A DNA stretch of 64,000 nt. It comes from Sphingomonas sp. TREG-RG-20F-R18-01 (GTDB lineage: Bacteria; Pseudomonadota; Alphaproteobacteria; Sphingomonadales; Sphingomonadaceae). Positions 57,403-64,000 of the stretch are shown here, piece after piece. The DNA lies in NCBI RefSeq assembly GCF_022662475.1, contig NZ_JAKNQQ010000001.1, positions 434,001 through 498,000 on the forward strand. The letters run 5' to 3'. The position numbers and the translations under genes were made by a program. The notes under the pieces are model-generated. The model was given only the letters and a program-made list of their open reading frames with translations. It was not told the DNA's origin and ran no database searches. The stretch's first letter is position 1. Every line of letters starts with the position of its first letter.

Positions 57403-58023
57403 ATGCAGCGCACCCCCCTCGTCCTCGCCGCCATCGCAGCCATCGCGGCCGCCCCGCTCGTCGCGCAGATGCCGACCACCCCGCCCGGCACGCGCACCCT
57501 CTCCAAGGTCGCCGCCGGGACGTACAAGGTCGATCCCGCGCACACGCAGGTCGTGTTCACGCTCAACCACCTGGGTTTCAGCGAATATAGCGGTCAGTTC
57601 ACGCAGCCGACCGGCACGCTGACGCTCGATCCGCGCGATGCGGTCAAGGACAAGGTCGAAATCGTCTTCCCGATCGACAAGGTCTCGACCACCGTCCCGG
57701 CGCTCGACGCGCATCTGAAGACACCCGACTTCTTCGATGCCGCCAAGTTCCCCGAGGGCCGCTTCGTCTCGACCAAGGTCACGGTCAACGGCATGACCGC
57801 GACGATCGCGGGTAATCTCACGATCCACGGCGTGACCAAGCCGGTCGTGCTCAACGCCAAGTTCGTCGGCGCGGGCCCGTCGCTGTTCGGCGCGCACAAG
57901 ACCGTCGTCGGCTTCTCGGCAACGACGTCGATCAAGCGCAGCGACTTCGGCGTGAACGGCTATCTGCCGCTCGTGTCCGACAAGGTCGATCTCACGATCA
58001 ACGCCGCGTTCGAAGCCCAATAA
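57403..58023 (+). CDS. YceI-family periplasmic lipid-binding protein
   Basis: A 206-residue exported lipocalin-like protein. Residues 1-22 form a signal peptide (AAIAAIAAAPLVAQ). The mature domain has the YceI signature: YKVDPAHTQVVFTLNHLGFSE near its start, then FDAAKFPEGRFVSTKV and the closing VDLTINAAFEA. YceI folds as a beta-barrel that binds polyisoprenoids. AGGAG lies seven bases ahead of the ATG. It is convergent with the BLUF gene across a strong hairpin. Confidence 0.92.
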   Translation: MQRTPLVLAAIAAIAAAPLVAQMPTTPPGTRTLSKVAAGTYKVDPAHTQVVFTLNHLGFSEYSGQFTQPTGTLTLDPRDAVKDKVEIVFPIDKVSTTVPALDAHLKTPDFFDAAKFPEGRFVSTKVTVNGMTATIAGNLTIHGVTKPVVLNAKFVGAGPSLFGAHKTVVGFSATTSIKRSDFGVNGYLPLVSDKVDLTINAAFEAQ

Positions 58024-58032
58024 GACGTCGCC

Positions 58033-58059
58033 GGCGTCCCGCGGCCAGCGCGGGGCGCC
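58033..58059. terminator. Bidirectional hairpin terminator between yceI and the BLUF gene
   Basis: An 11-bp stem, GGCGTCCCGCG with CGCGGGGCGCC (one G-T wobble) and a 5-base loop, lies between the two convergent stops (58023 and 58066). No T-run. Confidence 0.7.
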
Positions 58060-58065
58060 GTTCGA

Positions 58066-58458
58066 TCAGGCGTCGACCAACGCCCTGAAATACTCGGCCG
58101 TTTCCGGCGATACGCCCATCAGCAGGCGCCGCAGACGTCGGTCGAAATCGTCCACCGTCTCGCGGCGTTCGCGATGGACCATCATCCAGTCGCCGAACTC
58201 GCGCTCCTCGACCGTACGATCGAGCAGGATCTTGATGTCGCGGTGGCGCGGATCGGAGCGCAGGCTCGCCAACAGGTCCGCCACGCTTTCCTCCGGCCCC
58301 TCGATCGTCTGCAGGTAGCCATCCTGTTCGGTATACAGCAGGCCCGTGATGCCATCGAGGCCATTGCGCGCCGACGCGATCCGCAGGATTGCCGGCAAGT
58401 CATCCGATGCACGACCGCTCTCGGCGGTCGTGATACTCGTATAGATAATCTGACGCAT
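58066..58458 (-). CDS. BLUF-domain blue-light photoreceptor
   Basis: A 130-residue stand-alone BLUF (flavin-binding blue light) protein. The photoactive residues are visible: Tyr6 (IIYTS), Asn32 (RNGLDGITGLL), Gln50 (YLQTIEG), and Trp91 and Met93 (DWMM). The DPRH of the family (SDPRHRDI) and a C-terminal helical cap are present. It lacks any attached output domain, so signalling would go through a partner. Spacing between Tyr and Gln is two longer than in AppA. The gene starts divergently, close to the leu leader region. Confidence 0.93.
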   Translation of the reverse strand: MRQIIYTSITTAESGRASDDLPAILRIASARNGLDGITGLLYTEQDGYLQTIEGPEESVADLLASLRSDPRHRDIKILLDRTVEEREFGDWMMVHRERRETVDDFDRRLRRLLMGVSPETAEYFRALVDA

Positions 58459-58520
58459 TGTGATCGCCCTAACATGCGATCGACAAAGCGGCGTTGATAT
58501 GGATCAGTGCCGGTTCGCGC

Positions 58521-58550
58521 TGGACACGATGCCGAGCGGCGCGCTATCGT
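58521..58550 (+). promoter_or_regulatory. Candidate promoter of the leuA leader
   Basis: TGGACA (58521-58526) and TATCGT (58545-58550) resemble -35 and -10 elements at 18-base spacing. Initiation about 7 bases downstream would fall at or just before the ATG of the leader peptide (58558), so the leader may be translated from a very short or leaderless 5' end. Confidence 0.4.
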
Positions 58551-58557
58551 TTTGGAT

Positions 58558-58605
58558 ATGGCGATCGTGCGCGACCTCCCCCTGCTTCGACTTACGCGCC
58601 CTTAG
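58558..58605 (+). CDS. leuL: leuA leader peptide (attenuation)
   Basis: A 15-residue frame, [15 protein letters not shown], with four Leu codons clustered in positions 7-12 and a stop codon that falls inside a hairpin. It lies 83 bases before leuA. Leucine-rich leaders of this size act as sensors of charged tRNA-Leu in transcription attenuation. The Leu codons include CTT (twice), CTC and CTG. The peptide lacks a strong Shine-Dalgarno sequence; see the candidate promoter. Confidence 0.7.
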   Translation: MAIVRDLPLLRLTRP

Positions 58606-58643
58606 GCGCGGACTTCTCCGTGCGCGCTGCGCACGACGCGCCT
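58595..58643 (+). promoter_or_regulatory. Alternative hairpins of the leuA attenuator
   Basis: CGCGCC (58595-58600) pairs with GGCGCG (58605-58610) and covers the leader stop codon. The same AGGCGCG (58604-58610) can instead pair with CGCGCCT (58637-58643), enclosing the stable hairpin CGTGCGC-GCT-GCGCACG (58619-58635). The two folds exclude each other, the logic of an attenuator. There is no poly-T after the second hairpin, so the output may be Rho-dependent or translational. Confidence 0.6.
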
Positions 58644-58688
58644 GAGGGCCTGATCCAATCCCGTCCCCCTTCGTTGACGAGACCCATC

Positions 58689-60347
58689 ATGCTGCGCGAC
58701 CCATCGACCAAATACCGACCTTTCGCCCCGATCCCCCTGCCCGACCGGCAATGGCCGTCGCGGATCATCGACACCGCGCCGCGCTGGCTGTCGACCGACC
58801 TGCGCGACGGCAACCAGGCGCTGATCGACCCGATGGATGCCGAGAAGAAGACCCGGATGTTCGACCTGATCGTCAAGGTCGGGATCAAGGAGATCGAGGT
58901 CGGCTTCCCCGCCGCGGGGGCGACCGAGTTCGACTTCATCTCCGGACTGGTGCAATCGGGCCGGATCCCCGACGACACGCTGATCCAGGTGCTGACGCAA
59001 TCGCGGCGCGATCTGATCGAGCGGAGTTTCGAATCGCTGCGCGGCGCACCGCGCGCGATCGTCCATCTGTACAATGCGGTGAGCCCGGCGTGGCGCAAGA
59101 TCGTGTTCGGCATGACGCGCGACGAGGTCAAGCGGATCGCGATCGACGGCGCGATGATCCTGCGCGACCAGGCCGCCGCGCAGCCCGACACCGACTGGTA
59201 TTTCGAATATAGCCCCGAGACCTTCTCGACCGCCGAACTCGATTTCTCGCTCGAGGTGTGCGAGGCGGTGATGGACGTGCTGCGGCCGACGCCCGACCAC
59301 AAGCTGATCCTCAACCTGCCCGCGACGGTCGAATGCGCGACGCCCAACGTCTATGCCGACCAGATCGAATGGTTCGGCCGCCACATCCGCAACCGTGACT
59401 GTGTCGCGCTGAGCCTCCACCCGCACAACGACCGCGGCACCGGCGTCGCCGCCGCCGAGCTCGGCCTGATGGCGGGCGCGGACCGGGTCGAGGGCTGCCT
59501 GCTGGGGAATGGCGAGCGCACCGGCAATTGCGATCTCGTGACGGTCGCGCTCAACATGTACACGCAAGGCGTCGATCCGGGGCTCGACTTCTCGGACATC
59601 GATGCGATCGTCAACACCGTCACCTATTGCACACAGCTGCCCGTGCATCCGCGCACGCCTTATGCTGGCGACCTGGTCTTCACCGCCTTCTCGGGAAGCC
59701 ATCAGGACGCGATCAAGAAGGGCTTCGCGGCACAGGACACGAAGAACGATCCGCTGTGGGAAGTCCCCTATCTGCCGATCGACCCGGCCGACCTGGGGCG
59801 CAGCTATGAGGCGGTGATCCGCGTCAATTCGCAGAGCGGCAAGGGCGGGGTCGCCTGGGTGATCGAGCAGGACAAGGGGCTCAAGCTGCCGAAGCGGCTC
59901 CAGGCGGACTTCAGCCGCCACGTCCAGCGGCTGGCCGACGAGACCAGCCGCGAATTGAACGCCGCCGATATCTGGGGGCAGTTCGCCGCCACCTATCTGG
60001 CGCGGGATGCGGACCGGTTCCGTCTGGTCGATTATCAGGAGAGCGGGAGCGTCGGGGACCGGTTGTTCGTCGGGCATGTCGCGGTGGACGGGACCGAGCG
60101 GTCGATCTCGGGGCGGGGCAACGGGTTGATTTCGGGCGTGATCGCGGCGCTGGAGGGCTCGACCGGGCCGACGCTCGACGTGGTGGACTATAACGAGCAC
60201 GCGATCGGCCACGGTGCGGATGCGCAGGCGGCGGCCTATGTCGAGTGCCGCACGGCCGACGGGCGGACAGTGTTCGGCGTCGGGATCGACGCCGACGTTG
60301 CCACCGCGAGCGTCCGCGCGGTGTTGAGCGCGGCGAACCGGGCTTAG
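58689..60347 (+). CDS. leuA: 2-isopropylmalate synthase
   Basis: A 552-residue enzyme that condenses acetyl-CoA with 2-oxoisovalerate in the committed step of leucine synthesis. The catalytic barrel opens with [14 protein letters not shown], with metal-binding Asp, and has [19 protein letters not shown] bearing the metal-binding His. A C-terminal regulatory domain (about 430-550) senses leucine. The length marks the long LeuA type, with an N-terminal extension of about 40 residues. A leucine-rich leader peptide and hairpins lie upstream. ATG 58689 begins the homologous [12 protein letters not shown]. Confidence 0.95.
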   Translation: MLRDPSTKYRPFAPIPLPDRQWPSRIIDTAPRWLSTDLRDGNQALIDPMDAEKKTRMFDLIVKVGIKEIEVGFPAAGATEFDFISGLVQSGRIPDDTLIQVLTQSRRDLIERSFESLRGAPRAIVHLYNAVSPAWRKIVFGMTRDEVKRIAIDGAMILRDQAAAQPDTDWYFEYSPETFSTAELDFSLEVCEAVMDVLRPTPDHKLILNLPATVECATPNVYADQIEWFGRHIRNRDCVALSLHPHNDRGTGVAAAELGLMAGADRVEGCLLGNGERTGNCDLVTVALNMYTQGVDPGLDFSDIDAIVNTVTYCTQLPVHPRTPYAGDLVFTAFSGSHQDAIKKGFAAQDTKNDPLWEVPYLPIDPADLGRSYEAVIRVNSQSGKGGVAWVIEQDKGLKLPKRLQADFSRHVQRLADETSRELNAADIWGQFAATYLARDADRFRLVDYQESGSVGDRLFVGHVAVDGTERSISGRGNGLISGVIAALEGSTGPTLDVVDYNEHAIGHGADAQAAAYVECRTADGRTVFGVGIDADVATASVRAVLSAANRA

Positions 60348-60356
60348 CCAGCACTT

Positions 60357-60461
60357 CTTCCCCGGCGAAGGCCGGGGCCCAGTCGCGATGGCAGTGGTAA
60401 CTGGCGACGAGGCGCGGTTACGATCTGTCTCGCTACTGGGCCCCGGCCTTCGCCGGGGAAG
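60357..60461. repeat. Paired inverted hairpin repeat, CTTCCCC type, after leuA
   Basis: Arms 60357-60383 and 60435-60461 are 27-base perfect reverse complements and identical in sequence to the arms at 1797-1823 and 1875-1901, with a 51-base spacer. It lies between convergent leuA and folB. Confidence 0.93.
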
Positions 60462-60484
60462 TCCCTTTTGCGGACACGAGGGAA

Positions 60485-60847
60485 TTACCGCCCCCGTTCG
60501 ATCTCGCACCCGATCGCGGCGTCGGGATAGATATCCGGCTTGGTCGTCCGTACCGTCACCCGTTCGACGCGCGCGTCGGCAAGGCACAGCGCCGCGATCG
60601 CCTCGCACAAAGTCTCCTGCAGGTCGAAGTGCCGCCCCGCGACCAGCGCCTGGATCCCGCTGCGCACGAAATCATAGTCGAGCACCTGGTCGATCCGGTC
60701 GTCGGCGGGCGGCGCGGGATAGACGACCTGCATCCGCACCGAGACGATCACACGCTGCGGTGCGGCACGTTCGACCGGGTGGATGCCCAGCCCCATCACG
60801 AGCTCCAGCCCCTCCAGGATCGTCGTGAAACGCACCGGCTCGATCAT
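60485..60847 (-). CDS. folB: Dihydroneopterin aldolase FolB
   Basis: A 120-residue tunnel-fold enzyme that cleaves dihydroneopterin to 6-hydroxymethyl-dihydropterin in folate synthesis. GLELVMGLGIHPVER near the start and HFDLQETLCEAIAALCL in the middle carry the FolB substrate Glu and the helical core, and TVRTTKPDIY the catalytic Lys. ATG 60847 overlaps the stop of the SDR gene (ATGA); an alternative ATG 60856 gives three more residues. Confidence 0.9.
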   Translation of the reverse strand: MIEPVRFTTILEGLELVMGLGIHPVERAAPQRVIVSVRMQVVYPAPPADDRIDQVLDYDFVRSGIQALVAGRHFDLQETLCEAIAALCLADARVERVTVRTTKPDIYPDAAIGCEIERGR

Positions 60848-61596
60848 ACCCGACATTCGAACATCACATCCCGCTGGCTTGGAAGGAAATGCTGCCCGCA
60901 GTCGACGAAAAGATTCTGGCCTTCGATCCCGCGCGCAGCGAGCAGGAAGGCCACCGCCCGGGCAATGTCCTGCGGATCGACCGGCCGGCGCAACGCATTG
61001 CGCGACGCGACCGCAGCAAATTCCGCGTCCGTCTGGTCCGCACTGGGCAAGGTCAGCCCCGGCGAGACCGCGTTGATCCGGACCCGCGGACCCAGCGCCT
61101 GCGCCAGCATCGTCGTCGCCCCCGCCAGCGCGATCTTGGCGCAGCTATAGGCGAAGAAATCCGGGTTGAGATTGGCGACCTTCTGGTCGAGCACATCGAC
61201 CACCGCGCCCGACGCGAGATCGTCCTGCCGGGCCAGCGCGCAGGCAAGCAGGACCGGCGCCTGCAGGTTGACGCGCGCATGAAGTGCCAGCGCGCCGGCC
61301 GATACGTCGGGCGGGGTATCGTAATCGAACAACGACGCGCTGTTGACGACCGCCATCAACGGCCGCCCGAACGCCGCCCGTGCCGCCGCGATCAGCGCGT
61401 CCGGCGTATCCGGCTCGGCCAGATCCCCGGTGACGACGGTCGAGCCGGGCAGATCCCGGGACAATGCCTCGGCCGCCCCGGCCGAATGCAGGTGGTGGAT
61501 CGCGACCCGCCACCCTTCCGCAGCGAGATGCCGCGCGATCGTCGCGCCCAGCCGCCGCGCGGCGCCGGTCACGAGCACCGTCCGCTCGTCGCGCAT
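60844..61596 (-). CDS. SDR-family pteridine reductase (FolM/PTR1-like)
   Basis: A 250-residue short-chain dehydrogenase with the motif TGAARRLG, the TGxxxRxG form that marks PTR1/FolM-type pteridine reductases and not the common TGxxxGxG. The catalytic Tyr and Lys are in YSCAKIALAG, and NSASLFDYD and INAVSPGLTLP are conserved. Those enzymes reduce dihydromonapterin or dihydrofolate. Location between folE and folB, with overlapping stop-start codons on both sides, supports a role in pterin or folate metabolism. Substrate is inferred, not shown. Confidence 0.85.
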   Translation of the reverse strand: MRDERTVLVTGAARRLGATIARHLAAEGWRVAIHHLHSAGAAEALSRDLPGSTVVTGDLAEPDTPDALIAAARAAFGRPLMAVVNSASLFDYDTPPDVSAGALALHARVNLQAPVLLACALARQDDLASGAVVDVLDQKVANLNPDFFAYSCAKIALAGATTMLAQALGPRVRINAVSPGLTLPSADQTDAEFAAVASRNALRRPVDPQDIARAVAFLLAARGIEGQNLFVDCGQHFLPSQRDVMFECRV

Positions 61597-62216
61597 CAGC
61601 AGCCCATCAGCGCCAGGATTTCCTTCCGGCTGCGCTCGTCGTCGCGGAACACGCCCATCATCCGGCTGGTGACCATGGTGACGCCCGGCGTACGCACGCC
61701 GCGCGCGGTCATGCAGGCGTGGCTCGCCTCGATCACCACGGCGACCCCGAGCGGCTTCAGATTGTCCCAGATGCAATTGGCGACCTCCGCCGTCAGCCGC
61801 TCCTGCACCTGCAACCGCCGCGCATAGGCGTGGAGGACACGCGCCAGCTTTGAAATGCCGACCACCCAGTTGGACGGGAGATAGGCGATATGCGCCTTGC
61901 CGATGATCGGTGCCATGTGATGCTCGCAATGCGACTGGAACGGAATGTCCTTGAGCAGGACGATCTCGTCATACCCGCCGACCTCCTCGAACACGCGCGC
62001 CAAATGCACCGCCGGATCGTCCTGATACCCCGCGCAATATTCCTTCCACGCGCGTGCGACTCGCTGGGGCGTCTCGATCAGGCCCTCGCGCTCGGGGTTG
62101 TCGCCGGCCCAGCGGATCAGCGTGCGCACCGCCTCGGCCACGTCCTCGGGCACGGCGAGCTTGGCCGGTGCGGCCACCAGATCGGCGTTACTGCGCACGT
62201 GGGTATCGTCGTCCAT
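61596..62216 (-). CDS. folE: GTP cyclohydrolase I
   Basis: A 206-residue enzyme that converts GTP to dihydroneopterin triphosphate, the entry step of folate synthesis. The zinc site is SHCEHHMAPIIGKAHIAY, with conserved GISKLARVLHAYARRLQVQE and HACMTARGV (second Cys and His). Size is typical. It is the first gene of folE-SDR-folB; the next gene's ATG overlaps its stop codon (TGATG). Confidence 0.96.
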   Translation of the reverse strand: MDDDTHVRSNADLVAAPAKLAVPEDVAEAVRTLIRWAGDNPEREGLIETPQRVARAWKEYCAGYQDDPAVHLARVFEEVGGYDEIVLLKDIPFQSHCEHHMAPIIGKAHIAYLPSNWVVGISKLARVLHAYARRLQVQERLTAEVANCIWDNLKPLGVAVVIEASHACMTARGVRTPGVTMVTSRMMGVFRDDERSRKEILALMGC

Positions 62217-62366
62217 GTTTCGTCTTCCAGTTCTTGGTCCCGTATGACGCTACGGCAACCGTCATGTCCTGCAGCAGGATTCCAAGGACCCGAATTGGTC
62301 CTGCTTTGCAACTGTCTCCTTTCGGCAACGATCCGGAGACCCTGCGCAATACGTACGATTATGCCA

Positions 62367-62395
62367 TTGACGGCAGATTCAACGACACGCTATTT
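62367..62395 (+). promoter_or_regulatory. Candidate sigma-70 promoter of the TonB-dependent receptor gene
   Basis: TTGACG (62367-62372) and CTATTT (62390-62395) are at the ideal 17-base spacing, and the ATG (62466) is 71 bases downstream with GAGAGGA ahead. The rest of 62217-62366 contains the folE promoter region; I see no gene or riboswitch in it. Confidence 0.5.
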
Positions 62396-62465
62396 CACAA
62401 ACCCTAAGTTCGAAAAATGCAGATCCGGCGTCAGATCGGGGACTGCGGCAGCGAGAGGATGACCT

Positions 62466-64000
62466 ATGAGAAAGTCGGACCTGCTTGGCGCGTCGGCAAT
62501 TGCCTTGCTGTACGCCGTTCCCGCCGTTGCACAGGATACGCCGCCGACGACCCAGGCGCAGGGGGCGCCCGCGGCAACCTCCTCCGCCCCGCGGGTCGAT
62601 CGCAGCGCGACCGATACCGACGACATCATCGTGACCGCGACCAAGCGCGAACAGACGTTGCAGGACGTTCCCGTGTCGGTCGCGGTGACCAGCGACGACA
62701 CGATCAAGAAGGCGAAGATCCACGATCTCATCGACTTGCAGGCGACCGTTCCCTCGCTCAAGGTCACGCAGTTCCAGAGTGCTGGCCAGACCAACTTCAC
62801 GATCCGCGGGTTCGGCAACGGCAACGGCAACATCGGCATCGAGAGCTCGGTCGGCGTGTTCATCGACGGCGTCTACCGTTCGCGCTCGGCATCCTCGATT
62901 TCCGACCTTCCCGAACTCGAGCGCATCGAGGTCCTGCGCGGACCGCAATCGACGTTGTTCGGCAAGAACGTGTCGGCGGGCGCGATCTCGATCATCACCA
63001 AGCGACCACAATTCACCTGGGGCGGGACCGCGGAAGCGACCACCGGAAACTTCGGCAACATCGAGGCGCGCGCCTCGATCACCGGGCCGATCACCGATAC
63101 GCTGGCCTTCCGCCTGTACGGCAGCGTCAACCAGCGCGACGGTTATTATTCCAATGCGGTCAACGGCGTGAAAGTGAACGGCCGGGATCGCCAGTCGCTG
63201 CGCGCCGACGTGCTGTTCGAACCGTCTTCGAATTTTTCGGTGCGGATCATCGGCGACCTGAACAATATCAACGAAGTCTGTTGTGGCGCGGTGACCGTCA
63301 CCAACGGTCCGTTGACCCAGCTGATCGGCCTGCCACGGGCGTTCGGCGGCGTGGGCGGCGTAATCGGCAATCCGGCGACCCCGTTCAACCGCCAGGTCGT
63401 CTACAACACCGCGCCCAACAACAAGCTCAACGGCAAGGGCATTTCCGGGCAGGTCGACTGGAACCTGGGGTTCGCCAAGCTGACCTCGATCACCGCCTAC
63501 CGCCGCCAGACCAACGACACCACGCTCGACGTCGATTTCACCGGGGCGGACGTGTCGAACCAGACCACCGCCGATACGATCAAGACGTTCAGCCAGGAGC
63601 TGCGGCTGGCATCGGACTCGACCGGCCCGTTCAACTGGCTCGTCGGTGGCTTCTATTCGGATGAACGGATCAAGACCGGCCGCAACATCCTGTACGGTAC
63701 CGACGCCCGGCGCTTCGTCGACGCGGCCGCGCTTGCCGCTACCGGTGCGTCGCTGCTCGGCACGTCGCCGATCACGACCCTCGAGGCGCTCCAGCGCGCC
63801 GCCGGCAACACGACGGTCGTACCGGGCCAGACGTACTTCGCCTCCGGCACGGGGATCTTCGACAATTACCGGCTGACCGACCTGTCCTATTCGATCTTCG
63901 GGCAGGCCGACTACAAACTGTTCGAGAAGCTGACGCTGACGGTCGGCGGGGCGTATCTGCACGATCGCAAGGCGGCCGTCTCGAACGTGGTGCTGACCGA
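62466..64000 (+). CDS. TonB-dependent outer-membrane receptor (3' end outside the window)
   Basis: About 511 residues of an outer-membrane receptor are visible. Residues 1-23 form a signal peptide (ALLYAVPAVAQ). A Thr/Gln/Ala-rich stretch leads to a TonB-box-like DDIIVTATKREQTLQDVPVS and the plug domain, with NFTIRGFGNGNGNIGIESSV (conserved plug motif), SVGVFIDGVYRSR and the plug-end LRGPQSTLFGKNVSAGAI. Barrel strands begin around residue 190. The DVPVS/RGFGN style belongs to the large sphingomonad receptor family for siderophores, sugars or aromatics; substrate unknown. The start ATG 62466 begins the signal peptide. Confidence 0.92.
   Translation, partial: MRKSDLLGASAIALLYAVPAVAQDTPPTTQAQGAPAATSSAPRVDRSATDTDDIIVTATKREQTLQDVPVSVAVTSDDTIKKAKIHDLIDLQATVPSLKVTQFQSAGQTNFTIRGFGNGNGNIGIESSVGVFIDGVYRSRSASSISDLPELERIEVLRGPQSTLFGKNVSAGAISIITKRPQFTWGGTAEATTGNFGNIEARASITGPITDTLAFRLYGSVNQRDGYYSNAVNGVKVNGRDRQSLRADVLFEPSSNFSVRIIGDLNNINEVCCGAVTVTNGPLTQLIGLPRAFGGVGGVIGNPATPFNRQVVYNTAPNNKLNGKGISGQVDWNLGFAKLTSITAYRRQTNDTTLDVDFTGADVSNQTTADTIKTFSQELRLASDSTGPFNWLVGGFYSDERIKTGRNILYGTDARRFVDAAALAATGASLLGTSPITTLEALQRAAGNTTVVPGQTYFASGTGIFDNYRLTDLSYSIFGQADYKLFEKLTLTVGGAYLHDRKAAVSNVVLT

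Overview
This 64 kb window is GC-rich chromosomal DNA from an alphaproteobacterium, most likely Sphingomonas or a close relative. Support for this comes from the clpX-clpP-tig and lon-hupB-tRNA-Val neighbourhoods, two proteins with a PEPxxW C-terminal sorting signal, a TonB-dependent receptor, an SOS box of the alphaproteobacterial GTTC-N7-GTTC type, and a dispersed family of paired GC-rich hairpin repeats. I saw no insertion sequence, prophage, plasmid backbone or CRISPR array. Most of the window is core chromosome.

Layout. 1-8.6 kb: greB, acylphosphatase, a frameshifted Uma2-type gene, ettA, a secreted M28 peptidase, a small lipoprotein, a TPR protein, a HAD phosphatase, a Leu/Phe/Val-type dehydrogenase and tRNA-His. 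8.6-20.3 kb: a complete minus-strand type II secretion operon in the order gspC-D-E-F-G-H-I-J-K-L-M-N, interrupted at three junctions by hairpin repeats; gspJ has no visible start codon. 20.4-28.4 kb: a 2OG-Fe(II) oxygenase, tRNA-Val, hupB, lon, a GH84 glycosidase, a beta-propeller lactonase and a PEP-CTERM protein with a sigma-54-like promoter. 28.8-36.4 kb: an M1 aminopeptidase, a membrane methyltransferase-like protein, a DUF4893-like lipoprotein, the tig-clpP-clpX proteostasis cluster and tRNA-Leu. 36.5-43.3 kb: two tiny hydrophilic proteins, a lipoprotein, gatCA, a CysE-like acetyltransferase, gatB, a DUF3089 hydrolase and ruvX. 43.3-52.6 kb: a second PEP-CTERM protein, pyrB with a degenerate dihydroorotase, an SOS-box-preceded radical SAM gene, a ParA/SPOR locus and serB. 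52.6-64 kb: miaA, ilvB-ilvN-ilvC, a YceI protein, a BLUF photoreceptor, leuA behind a leucine-rich leader peptide, a folE/folM-like/folB operon, and the start of a TonB-dependent receptor that runs off the window.

How it fits together. The secretion operon is translationally coupled along most of its length by ATGA overlaps. Lon, HU, ClpX, ClpP and trigger factor form the protein quality-control core. IlvB, IlvN, IlvC and LeuA cover the valine/leucine branch, and the leuA leader peptide points to leucine-sensitive attenuation. GatC, GatA and GatB together make the tRNA-dependent amidotransferase. FolE, the PTR1/FolM-like reductase and FolB supply pterin steps of folate synthesis.

The signals most worth following up are the repeats inside operons (and the startless gspJ next to one), the SOS box on the radical SAM gene, the ParA/SPOR locus, the leu leader, the sigma-54-like promoter and the dihydroorotase that lacks its metal-binding HxH.
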